A stretch of 64,000 bases of DNA, from positions 1-64,000 of the forward strand of contig CAZQTW010000006.1 of assembly GCA_964596165.1 (NCBI GenBank), written 5' to 3'. Below, piece after piece: positions 42,309 to 50,306 of this stretch. Both the position numbers and the translations under genes were made by a program. The notes beneath the pieces were generated by a model. That model worked only from the letters and a program-made list of their open reading frames with translations, was not told the origin of the DNA and searched no databases. Positions within the stretch are counted from its first letter, which is position 1. Each line of letters starts with the position of its first letter. The DNA comes from CAYUQT01 sp964596165 (GTDB lineage Bacteria; Planctomycetota; Phycisphaerae; UBA1845; JAFGLZ01).

Positions 42309-43358
42309 TTGATCGAGATCGACGGATCACAGGGCGAAGGCGGCGGTCAGATCCTGAGGACGTCGCTCACGTTGGCCGCTTGTCTGCAGAAACCCGTGCG
42401 AATCAGCAACATCCGAGCCGGACGCTCGGTCGCCGGTCTGCGTCCGCAACACCTTGTGGCCGTTCGCGCGATCGGCCAAATCTGCGGCGTCGATCTCAGC
42501 GAACTGAGCGTCGGCCGAACGGAGTTGACGTTTCGACCCGCTCCCATCCGACCCGGCGATCACACCTTCGAAATCGGCACCGCGGGTTCCACATGCCTCG
42601 TTCTTCAGACCGTCGCCTTGCCCCTTGCGCTGGCCGGTGAAGACAGCCGCGTGGAGATCACAGGGGGTACGCACAATCCCAAAGCGCCGTGCTTTGAATA
42701 TGTCGAGCGCATTTGGGCGCCGTTTCTGGCACGAATCGGATTCAACCTCGATGTCCAAATGCATCGGGCCGGATTCTATCCGCACGGCGGGGGCAGAGTG
42801 ACTGCCAGGATTCGTGCGTTGGACCGGCGCGGCGCGATCAAACCCCTCCGGCTTATCGAGCGAGGCGAGCTCAAGTCGTTGACCGGCGTGGCCAAGATCG
42901 CCGTCGAGCCGATGAACGTGGGCTATCGTCTGGTAAAGGCCGCCTCGTGGCAACTGAGCCGCAGGGGAATCACGGGGCTCGACATGGGCATCGAGGTGGT
43001 GGAGGCGTTCGACAGAGGGGGGCTGTGCTTCCTCCAATTGGACTTCGAGCATACGAGGGCAGGGTTCTTCGGCATCAGCAGCAAGGCCAAGAGTCCGGAA
43101 GGGGCCGGTTGTGACGCCGCCGCGGCGGTGGCCGACTTCCTGGACGAAAGCAAGAGCGCCAAGGCCGCCGTCGATCCTCACGCCGCCGATCAGCTCATGC
43201 TTGCTCTGTCGCTTGCTGAAGGTCCAAGTGAGTACACAACTTCCGAGATCACCGAGCACTGCATCACGAACGCCGCCGTCATCACCCAGATCACCGGACG
43301 ATCGGTGACCATCGAGGGTGAAAAGGGCAAGCCGGGCCGAGTCCTCATCGGCGCGTGA
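42309..43358 (+). CDS. rtcA: RNA 3'-terminal phosphate cyclase
   Basis: A 349-residue RtcA. It converts RNA 3'-phosphates to 2',3'-cyclic phosphates through an RtcA-AMP intermediate. The N-terminal signature is IDGSQGEGGGQILRTSLTLA, and the middle signature HRAGFYPHGGGRV is intact. The active-site His region near the C-terminus is present as DPHAADQLMLALSLAEG. The start is TTG 42309 with AAGGAA upstream. The usual partners rtcB (ligase) and rtcR (regulator) are not adjacent; the next gene is a ParB/Srx-like protein. Confidence 0.94.
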   Translation: MIEIDGSQGEGGGQILRTSLTLAACLQKPVRISNIRAGRSVAGLRPQHLVAVRAIGQICGVDLSELSVGRTELTFRPAPIRPGDHTFEIGTAGSTCLVLQTVALPLALAGEDSRVEITGGTHNPKAPCFEYVERIWAPFLARIGFNLDVQMHRAGFYPHGGGRVTARIRALDRRGAIKPLRLIERGELKSLTGVAKIAVEPMNVGYRLVKAASWQLSRRGITGLDMGIEVVEAFDRGGLCFLQLDFEHTRAGFFGISSKAKSPEGAGCDAAAAVADFLDESKSAKAAVDPHAADQLMLALSLAEGPSEYTTSEITEHCITNAAVITQITGRSVTIEGEKGKPGRVLIGA

Positions 43359-43581
43359 CGAACCCCTTCATGGCCCTCGACCGCGGGCCGGTCGAACGTG
43401 TGAAACACCGGCAGCGATCGCTTGTTCATCAAGGGTTTTCGGGGGACGTCCGGCGCCGATGAGGAGGGGCGAGCGGAACGTAAAACAGGAATAAGCGATG
43501 ATTTCCACAGACGCTTCGATTGTCCGCCACTTCTCGCGTGAGAGCGTCGGACTCCGCGAGCGGGTGTAGGGCTGTAAGACC

Positions 43582-44232
43582 GTGCACATCTCCGAACTTG
43601 CAGAACTGGCTAAACGTCATCGTCGGGGGCTGGTCTCGGAGGCCGAGCTCGCCGAAACGCTGCAATCCATCAGCACCAGCATCTCCTTCCCGTCCATCAT
43701 CAAGACGTTCAACCTGATCTATGGTCCGCCGGCACCCACGTGGACCGATGCGGCCGTACCGCTGTCAAGCCTGGATGCGACCCAACCTTGTCTGGAGTAC
43801 GCCAAGCTTCACTTGGTTCGCTGGCTGTTCGCTCAAGCCGAGGATTTCGAGCGACTCAATGTGCGGTACTTTCCCAACCACCCCATCAGCGTGTTGCGGT
43901 TGGGCAACGGGCGGTTCGCGATCGTGGACGGACACCACCGGCTGTGGCAGGCGGGCATTCTGATGGGACCGGACGCCCCGGTCACCGTGCGAATGATCTC
44001 CAGCAGAAACCAAGAGCTCCTGACGGTGTTTCGCAATGAGGTCCTTCGTGTGGCCGAGCAGAACGGATCCGCCGAACTGCGAAAGCTACCGATCCGTGAT
44101 CGACCGAATCTCCCGCCGCCCGAAGACTCGGACGGATCCCCAATCGCCGCACTATGGCTCGACGAGATACCCTGGATCTGGTTCGAAGAGCAGACGGCGC
44201 TCGAACAACCCTCCGAACCGACGGACACGTGA
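43582..44232 (+). CDS. ParB/sulfiredoxin-fold domain protein
   Basis: A 216-residue protein whose centre carries the ParB/Srx-like core: ISVLRLGNGRFAIVDGHHRL then WQAGIL. DGHHR is the usual phosphate-binding/nuclease-family motif. The N-terminus is helical (HISELAELAKRHRRGL) and the C-terminal tail is acidic and Pro/Trp-rich. No DNA-binding HTH of a true ParB is evident. The start is GTG 43582 with no clear ribosome binding site. It follows rtcA by 223 bases. Function is unknown; family members include NTPases, nucleases and kinases. Confidence 0.6.
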   Translation: MHISELAELAKRHRRGLVSEAELAETLQSISTSISFPSIIKTFNLIYGPPAPTWTDAAVPLSSLDATQPCLEYAKLHLVRWLFAQAEDFERLNVRYFPNHPISVLRLGNGRFAIVDGHHRLWQAGILMGPDAPVTVRMISSRNQELLTVFRNEVLRVAEQNGSAELRKLPIRDRPNLPPPEDSDGSPIAALWLDEIPWIWFEEQTALEQPSEPTDT

Positions 44233-44554
44233 GATCGGCCTGCTGAGGTGAGTAGCCGACGCCTTTCAGATGTCGTTAGCCGTCCGCACCCCGGAGCGCC
44301 ACTCGCCCGGCTCTCAGTTCTTGGCCCGGAACCGTTCGATGGGTCGGCTATCGGATCAGCCGAACCGTTTTGCGTCATCCCGACGCCCTCCTCCGTATGT
44401 ATTTGTCGCAGAGGCGGTTATAGCCACGGGGCGTCGCTCAAGTCGTGGATTCGGGGCGTCGATACCAGTGACGGGGCCGGACGGCGTGGCGACGTCGCCT
44501 GTGAACTCCCATACCAGATCGTCTGCGCCGAGAGGCGGACTCGAGAGACGACGC
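44233..44554. other. 322-base gap with one weak hairpin
   Basis: The lipoprotein frame stays open through this gap from 44270, but the translation is low-complexity and unlike protein. TCGGCT (44344-44349) pairs with AGCCGA (44358-44363), flanked by GG/CC and followed by GTTTT. This is a weak terminator candidate for the ParB/Srx-like gene. Confidence 0.3.
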
Positions 44555-45271
44555 ATGCTGTCTCGCTACGCTGCACTCTGCCTTCAAGTCCCACCCCTGT
44601 TGGCGGTGCTAATTCCGGAACAGGGGTGTCTTCAGTCGACAACCGACAGATCGGCCATCGAAACGCCGTCCGCCGACGTCGCGTGTTCCTCGCTCCGGCT
44701 TCCGCCGGTAGTTGAAACATCAGTCGCCGCCCCCCGGGTTACGATGACCCCGACCGATGGCGGTACGGTGGCTGTTGTCGCCAACCAGCCACATCCCAAT
44801 TTCGAGCTGGAGATGCCCACGGGGCAAACCTTGGTGGTCGGTCTCATGGGCGAAGCGGTGTGGCTACCGGGAAGTGAAGGAACCGTCGGCTTCCACATGC
44901 TTGTCCAAGAGTGGAGGGAGCCTCAACCCGGCGCTGATCCCAACTCGCCCGAAGGCCAATGGGTCACCCTGGGAAATGCGGGGGCCACCGGCCAGCGGAC
45001 CGGTCCGTTCACAGCGAAGGGACGAGCACGCGTGCCCGTCACGTTCGACAGGGTCGGCACACATCGACTGCGAGTCGTCGTCCGCACCACAGCCTCTTCC
45101 GCATCGCGGAACGCTCCCGACCTCGTCGTGACCGACATCGTGGAGATTCTCGTGGCCGTTCACCAAGGCACGGCCGACATGTGTGCGGTTGAACCGTTCC
45201 AAACAACCTCCAACGACAGTTCCTGGCTTGCGTCTGATCCGAACTGGCCGGACGGACCCCTCGAGGACTGA
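44555..45271 (+). CDS. putative lipoprotein, function unknown
   Basis: A 238-residue protein starting MLSRYAALCLQVPPLLAVLI with a lipobox-like EQGC (Cys about residue 25). The body is beta-rich (ELEMPTGQTLVVGLMGEAVW, VPVTFDRVGTHRLRVVVRT), resembling a single Ig-like sandwich. No enzyme motif is visible. The frame is open to 44270 upstream, but the signal peptide supports ATG 44555. It has a Ser/Asp/Pro-rich C-terminal tail. Confidence 0.6.
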   Translation: MLSRYAALCLQVPPLLAVLIPEQGCLQSTTDRSAIETPSADVACSSLRLPPVVETSVAAPRVTMTPTDGGTVAVVANQPHPNFELEMPTGQTLVVGLMGEAVWLPGSEGTVGFHMLVQEWREPQPGADPNSPEGQWVTLGNAGATGQRTGPFTAKGRARVPVTFDRVGTHRLRVVVRTTASSASRNAPDLVVTDIVEILVAVHQGTADMCAVEPFQTTSNDSSWLASDPNWPDGPLED

Positions 45272-45508
45272 AATGCCAACCTGACTGGTGGAAGCCCCCC
45301 GACGGTCCACCTCCTTCACAGGGGTTGGCAAGACTCCTCACAGGACCGCATGGTGCGATGAACGGCACGTTGCCGGGAATCAACACAAATGCAACCGTTT
45401 TGTGGAGGGACGATTATGGTGCGGATCGCACCGAATCGTGTGTGTACTCCGTTGCCACTCAGCAACATTCGATTCTCAACACCGACACCTGACAGGTTCG
45501 GACGAGCG

Positions 45509-45524
45509 TCTAAATGCCTTTAGA
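45509..45524. promoter_or_regulatory. palindrome upstream of the PilZ gene
   Basis: TCTAAA-TGCC-TTTAGA is a perfect 6-bp dyad, 10 bases before a TACAAT (45534-45539) that could be a -10 box without a clear -35. It is an operator candidate. The rest of 45272-45655 has no gene. Confidence 0.3.
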
Positions 45525-45655
45525 ACAGAAACTTACAATAAGAGTCTGCGACCAAAGGACGTGACGATCCGCATTGGCATTTTTGTTGCCAAGAACACAC
45601 ATGCAGAGAAGGGCGTCTGTATGAGCACCTGGCATTTCGGGTGAGGTCACTCTCC

Positions 45656-45985
45656 GTGAAAACCGAACGAAGAAGACACCGTCGTCTGGACATACGTCTG
45701 CCTCTCGACTACGCCCCCGTGGCCGACGGCGCCTTCGGTTCGCAACACACCACCACGTTAAACGTCAGCACGGGTGGGGTGCTCTTCGAAGCGGATGACC
45801 CCGGACTTGAACCGGGCAGCCTCATGAACCTGCACCTTACCATCCCACCTGGAGAAGGCCACTTTCCGTATCAGGGCCGCATCTCCACGCTGGGTGTGGT
45901 CACACGAGTAGATCCTCTGTCGGATTCACCCGCACGTTGGGGCGTGGCCGCCCAGTTTCGCGAGTCTCTGCGATTGTCGTTTTGA
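45656..45985 (+). CDS. PilZ-domain cyclic-di-GMP receptor protein
   Basis: A 109-residue single PilZ domain. The RRHRRLDIRLPLDY segment supplies the RxxxR ligand motif, and NVSTGGVLFEA the D/NxSxxG motif, so c-di-GMP binding is likely. Such stand-alone proteins act as adaptors in motility or polysaccharide control. I chose GTG 45656 because GAGGT lies 8 bases upstream; GTG 45641 would add 5 residues without a ribosome binding site. It converges with the phosphatase gene 11 bases later. Confidence 0.85.
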   Translation: MKTERRRHRRLDIRLPLDYAPVADGAFGSQHTTTLNVSTGGVLFEADDPGLEPGSLMNLHLTIPPGEGHFPYQGRISTLGVVTRVDPLSDSPARWGVAAQFRESLRLSF

Positions 45986-45996
45986 GTAACGCAGAC

Positions 45997-47262
45997 TCAC
46001 TGGCCGAATGTTGCCTTGATGATGACGGCCGTCAGGTCGTCTTGTTGCGTGGTCCCTTCACCGTACTGAACCACGCTCCGATAGAGTGATTGGATGATCT
46101 CATCCGCCGTAAGGGCCGCGTGTTGGCTGATGGTCTCGACAAGTCGCGACATGCCGAATTGCTCGCGATTCAGGCCCAACCATTCAAAGAAACCATCGGT
46201 GACGAGGACCATCATGTCGCCCGCATCGAAGCGAACGGGCTCGGCGGGAGTGTAGGGTGAATTGGCAATGACTCCCAGCGGGATCCCCGTGGCCGAGAGT
46301 TCGACGATTTCGTTGCCGGACGCGCGGAAGAAGAGGAGGGGGCCGTGCCCGGCACTGGCGTACCGAAGCGTTCTCTTGACCGGATCCAGCAGACCGAAGA
46401 AGCACGTCACAAACCGATCGCGGGGCAAGTCGTCCACCAAGATGTTGTTGACCCTCGCCATGATGTGGTCCGGATCACTGCTGTACCAGGCGACGGCTCG
46501 AAGGAGGGCGCGGCACTCGGCAATCACAAGCGCCGGTCCGATTCCGTGCCCCGTAGCGTCCGCGATGGTGATCGCCAGACGCCCATCGGGAAGCGGCATG
46601 AAATCGAAGGCATCACCGCCGGTCTGGTCGGCCGGACGATTCCATCCGGCGATATCGAAGCCCTCGACACGGGGTGGGGCGCTCGGCAGAAGTTGTTGTT
46701 GAATCGACCTGGCGATGGCCAAATCGTTTTCGAGTTTTTGCTTGGCGGCATACTGCTCCAGGAGAATCTGCCGCTGGATCGCCGCACCGGCCTGGGCGGC
46801 CAGCGTCACGGCAAGTTGTTCGTCCCAGGCGTCGAATCCGCCCCGGCGTGAGTTCAACATTTGAAGAACGCCCACCACCTGATCGTTGACACCCATCAAG
46901 GGAAGCGTGAGGAGATTGCGCGTCCGGAACCCCGTTCGAACGTCAACGTCCTGGTTGAAACGCGGATCGGCATAGGCGTCGGGAACGTTGATCGGACGGC
47001 GACTCCGAACGGCTTCGCCGCTGATACCCCGACTGGCCGGAATCCGAAGCCCTTCCACACCCGTGGCGACATAGCCCCAGAGCTCGTCCTTATCGGCATC
47101 ATAGAGAAACACACTCGCGCGTTCGCAATCCATGACCGATCGGGCGGCCTGCTCGACGTGGGTAAGCATTGCATGCAAGTCCGTGGTGGCCCCCAGTTGC
47201 CGGGCGACTTCGAGCACGCCATTCAGATCGGAGAGTTGCTCGTGGATGTCGGGTTGAGCCAT
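45997..47262 (-). CDS. GAF-domain PP2C/SpoIIE-type serine phosphatase
   Basis: A 421-residue cytosolic regulator. The GAF sensor (~20-180) contains MDCERASVFLYDADKDELWG and RGISGEAVRSRRPINVPDAY. A helical linker ends in SIQQQLLPSAPP, the usual RsbU/SpoIIE entry. The PP2C domain has GGDAFDFMPLPDGRLAITIA and DATGHGIGPAL, with metal aspartates visible, then LVTDGFFEW and DDLTAVII. It would dephosphorylate a STAS-type antagonist to release a sigma factor; the STAS gene in this window (6508-6861) is unlinked. The start is ATG 47262 or GTG 47271. It follows the methyltransferase by only 12 bases. Confidence 0.9.
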   Translation of the reverse strand: MAQPDIHEQLSDLNGVLEVARQLGATTDLHAMLTHVEQAARSVMDCERASVFLYDADKDELWGYVATGVEGLRIPASRGISGEAVRSRRPINVPDAYADPRFNQDVDVRTGFRTRNLLTLPLMGVNDQVVGVLQMLNSRRGGFDAWDEQLAVTLAAQAGAAIQRQILLEQYAAKQKLENDLAIARSIQQQLLPSAPPRVEGFDIAGWNRPADQTGGDAFDFMPLPDGRLAITIADATGHGIGPALVIAECRALLRAVAWYSSDPDHIMARVNNILVDDLPRDRFVTCFFGLLDPVKRTLRYASAGHGPLLFFRASGNEIVELSATGIPLGVIANSPYTPAEPVRFDAGDMMVLVTDGFFEWLGLNREQFGMSRLVETISQHAALTADEIIQSLYRSVVQYGEGTTQQDDLTAVIIKATFGQ

Positions 47263-47274
47263 GCAGAGCACCCG

Positions 47275-47937
47275 TCAGACAACGCCGGTCGTGAGCAGGC
47301 CGGGAAACCAATAGTTGAACTTTTTGTGCGTGACGTCGCGAAAGCCGGCTTCCTTGAACCACCGATTGATGGTGGACCAAGGGACATGGTGAACGACGCC
47401 CTCCACGGCGGCAATGCACACATCGAAGACGAACCAACCGACAACGTTGTCGCGGAACCCGTCGATGAGCATCAGGCGTCCCCCGGGTCGCAACACGCGC
47501 CGCATGTCACGAATGACCGCTTGCTGATGCGGGTAGTGATGAAACGAGTTGCTGCACGTAATCACATCGAAGGCGCCATCGTGAAAGGGCAGGTGTTCGC
47601 TGTCCGCGTTGACAAAGCGAACCGCCTTGGTACATCCCTCGGCGCCGACCTTGTCGCGCGCGACGCGACACATCCCTTCCGCGTAGTCCAGAGCAACGAG
47701 TCGCCCCACGGGAAGCGGCGTCTTGGCCAAGAGGGTGATGTAGGTCCCACTCCCGCATCCGACGTCCAACACGTCGTAGGGCTCCCCATCGCAGCCTCGC
47801 CAGCGATAGAGTTCCTCAAGAAAGACTCGATAGCTTGGCCGGAAGAGGAAGAAATTGAGGAAGTGTTGGTCATAGCTCTCTGCCCAGGCCTCGAATTCCG
47901 CGCGGGCATTTGACTTCATCGTGTGCAGCGCCGCCAT
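47275..47937 (-). CDS. class I SAM-dependent methyltransferase
   Basis: A 220-residue methyltransferase_11-type enzyme. Motif I is VLDVGCGSGTYITLLAK, motif II LVALDYAEGMCRVA, the DGAFDVITCSNSFHHYP segment gives motif IV, and LRPGGRLMLIDG is the post-motif. The C-terminal third is hydrophobic-aromatic (WFVFDVCIAAVEGVVHHVPW), as in quinone or small-molecule methyltransferases. The substrate is unknown. ATG 47937 has GGAG 9 bases upstream. It is co-transcribed with the phosphatase gene. Confidence 0.88.
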   Translation of the reverse strand: MAALHTMKSNARAEFEAWAESYDQHFLNFFLFRPSYRVFLEELYRWRGCDGEPYDVLDVGCGSGTYITLLAKTPLPVGRLVALDYAEGMCRVARDKVGAEGCTKAVRFVNADSEHLPFHDGAFDVITCSNSFHHYPHQQAVIRDMRRVLRPGGRLMLIDGFRDNVVGWFVFDVCIAAVEGVVHHVPWSTINRWFKEAGFRDVTHKKFNYWFPGLLTTGVV

Positions 47938-48266
47938 CGGAACGGACTCCGTTATCGGACCTTACGTCGGCCGGACTTCATCGCGAATATAGTCCTCTTT
48001 GGACGCTTCTGCAATGTGAGGGGCGCCTTGAGCGCCGTTCTGTCTCGTTGGGAATTGGAAGCGAGCATGGATCCCAAAGGATGCGGAGGGATGCAGGCCC
48101 GATAATATGCCCCGAGGAGAGCGATTCGGCCGAGACGCGCGGGCAACCGAATACGGGTTTGCGCACGGCTCAAGTGTGCGATGCCGACCGGCCGATAACA
48201 TCAATCGCTGCGGTTCCCAAAAATGCCAGGCTTCGTGTGTATTTCGCCCTTTTCATCGGATCTGCG
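47938..48266. other. 329-base gap with one short hairpin
   Basis: No gene is supported on either strand. GGCGC (48022-48026) pairs with GCGCC (48032-48036) around CTTGA, without a T tract. The gap would hold promoters for the divergent flanking genes, but I cannot point to them. Confidence 0.35.
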
Positions 48267-48440
48267 ATGATGACCAAGCGGAAGCTCGTCGATGCGATCA
48301 TTCGCATCAACTCAACGGCACGACCCGAGTTCCTTGCCATGTTCAGTGAGCGAGAACTGCTTCAGTATCTCCGACACCTCGAGGCCGCCATGGACCACCG
48401 TCCGAGCTGGCGCGTCTATTCGATGGCAATGGCCGGCTGA
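48267..48440 (+). CDS. 57-residue conserved-looking helical protein
   Basis: A short protein starting MMTKRKLVDAIIRINSTARP with EFLAMFSERELLQYLRHLEA, predicted as two amphipathic helices. The KRKLVDAI-IN-TA-PEFL-FSE-EL-YL pattern resembles short planctomycete proteins of unknown role that I have a general recollection of. Basic N-terminus, no membrane segment. The starts ATG 48267 and ATG 48270 are equivalent. It may bind nucleic acid or protein; nothing decides. Confidence 0.5.
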   Translation: MMTKRKLVDAIIRINSTARPEFLAMFSERELLQYLRHLEAAMDHRPSWRVYSMAMAG

Positions 48441-48764
48441 CGTCCGACCGCCGGGAGCGGGACCGAACGCGTCCCGCCGTGGATCGATCGGCGAATTCGT
48501 CCCGGGGTGGACGAACCCCCGCACGTGCACGTCGGCATGGGATTCCTCGACTGCCGCTTGCGGCCCAACCATGCCCCCCCGCGGACGTGGCCGATTGCGT
48601 TTCGTCCTTGTCCCGGAGCCACGAGCCCATCCCCCGAGGCAATCCGGCATCAACAAGGCCGTTGTGTACCGCACCTCCAGTCATTACAATTCTGCCTTCT
48701 GTCTTCCAGTCGTGCTGAATCGTCCCGAGGGGCGACGAGAACCTTTTGGACCGGAGTCACTGGC
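48441..48764. other. 324-base gap upstream of trpB2
   Basis: The trpB frame remains open back to 48507, but the translation is not protein-like. The only supported element is the promoter at 48662-48690. Confidence 0.4.
48662..48690 (+). promoter_or_regulatory. sigma70-type promoter for trpB2
   Basis: TTGTGT (48662-48667), a 17-base spacer and TACAAT (48685-48690), about 75 bases before the start codon. Confidence 0.4.
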
Positions 48765-50129
48765 ATGAACGAGCGTCACATCACCCTGTCAATAGACCGT
48801 CTTCCGAAGGCCTGGTACAACGTCGTGGCCGACTTGCCGTGGCCCCCCCCGCCGCCCCTGAACCCGGCCAATCTTCAGCCGCTACCGCCGCAGGCCCTCG
48901 AGGCCATCTTTCCGAAGGCCCTGATCGCCCAAGAGATTGCCGGGGAGAAGTGGATCGACATCCCCGATGACGTTCGCAAGGTCCTCGGTCTCTGGCGTCC
49001 GACGCCGCTGATTCGGGCCACGGCATTGGAGGAGCATCTGAAGACACCTGCGCGCATCTACTATAAGAACGAGTCCGTTTCGCCGGCGGGATCGCACAAG
49101 CCGAACACGGCCGTCGCGCAGGCTTACTACAACAAGCAGGAGGGCATCAAGAGAATCGCCACGGAGACGGGCGCCGGCCAGTGGGGAAGCGCCCTCTCGT
49201 TCGCCTGCTGTCTGATGGGACTGAAGTGCAAGGTGTATATGGTCCGCGTCAGTTTCGACCAGAAGCCTTATAGGAAGTTCATGATGAACACCTGGGGCGC
49301 CGAGGTCGTTGCCTCGCCCTCGCCGGACACGCAATGCGGGCGGGAGATCCTGGCCAAGGATCCGAAGACGAGCGGCTCGCTGGGCATTGCCATCAGCGAG
49401 GCCGTTGAGGATGCGGCAACCCATGACGACACGAACTACTCGCTCGGCAGCGTGTTGAATCACGTGCTGCTTCACCAAACGGTGGAAGGTCTCGAGGCTA
49501 AAGAGCAGTTGAAGTTGGCCGGCGAGCACTTGCCGGACGTGGTCATTGGCTGCTGCGGAGGCGGTTCGAATTTCGCGGGGATAGCGTTCCCCTTCGTCAA
49601 GGATAAGCTGGACGGGAAGAAGATTACGCTGTTGGGCGTCGAACCGGCGGCATGCCCGACCATGACGCGCGGTGAATTCCGGTATGACTTCGGTGACATC
49701 GCCAAGAAGACCCCGTTGATCAAGATGTACACGCTGGGCCACGGCTTCGTGCCGCCGCCGGTGCACGCGGGTGGGTTGCGGTACCATGGCATGGCCCCAC
49801 TCGTCTCATTCCTGATCGACAAGAAGATCATTGATGTGGTCGCTGTTCACCAGACGGAGGTCTTTGAGGCGGCGGTCACGTTCGCCCGGACCGAAGGCAT
49901 CCTGCCGGCGCCGGAAACGGCTCACGCGGTCAAGGCGACGATCGACCAGGCCGTCCGCTGTCGTGAGACCAAGAAGGAGGAGGTCATTCTGCTGAACTTC
50001 TCGGGGCATGGGCACTTCGACATGGCCTCTTACGATGCGTACCTGTCGGGCCGATTGACGGACTATGCCTACCCGGCGGAGGACATCAAGAAGGCCTTGG
50101 CCGACGTCCCTGTGGTGAAGGGATTCTAG
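48765..50129 (+). CDS. tryptophan synthase beta chain, TrpB2 type
   Basis: A 454-residue PLP fold-type II enzyme that joins indole and serine to give tryptophan. The PLP lysine sits in SPAGSHKPNTAVAQ, the catalytic Glu region is ATETGAGQWGSALSFA, and the glycine-rich phosphate loop is GCCGGGSNFAG. The long N-terminus and insertion (RPTPLIRATALEEHLKTPAR) fit the TrpB2 subfamily, which often works without TrpA; no trpA is adjacent here. ATG 48765 has GGAG about 9 bases upstream. It converges with the Gfo/Idh/MocA gene. Confidence 0.94.
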   Translation: MNERHITLSIDRLPKAWYNVVADLPWPPPPPLNPANLQPLPPQALEAIFPKALIAQEIAGEKWIDIPDDVRKVLGLWRPTPLIRATALEEHLKTPARIYYKNESVSPAGSHKPNTAVAQAYYNKQEGIKRIATETGAGQWGSALSFACCLMGLKCKVYMVRVSFDQKPYRKFMMNTWGAEVVASPSPDTQCGREILAKDPKTSGSLGIAISEAVEDAATHDDTNYSLGSVLNHVLLHQTVEGLEAKEQLKLAGEHLPDVVIGCCGGGSNFAGIAFPFVKDKLDGKKITLLGVEPAACPTMTRGEFRYDFGDIAKKTPLIKMYTLGHGFVPPPVHAGGLRYHGMAPLVSFLIDKKIIDVVAVHQTEVFEAAVTFARTEGILPAPETAHAVKATIDQAVRCRETKKEEVILLNFSGHGHFDMASYDAYLSGRLTDYAYPAEDIKKALADVPVVKGF

Positions 50130-50230
50130 TCGGCGGCGACGCGCTGGTCGTGTCGTCGGCGAGATCTGATTCAGAGCAGGTTCGTTGCCACGGCCCGGAG
50201 CCGGGGGCGTGACCGTATGGGCGCGGGTCG

Positions 50231-50246
50231 TTTGCCCTAAGGCAAA
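50231..50246. terminator. short bidirectional hairpin between convergent genes
   Basis: TTTGCC-CTAA-GGCAAA is a perfect 6-bp stem with a 4-base loop, in the middle of the 177-base convergent gap. No T tract follows. Confidence 0.35.
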
Positions 50247-50306
50247 TCCTCTCACGTCCGCTCCCCAGAACCGGATCATGGAACGAGGCTGCAGCCTTGT
50301 GTTTCG

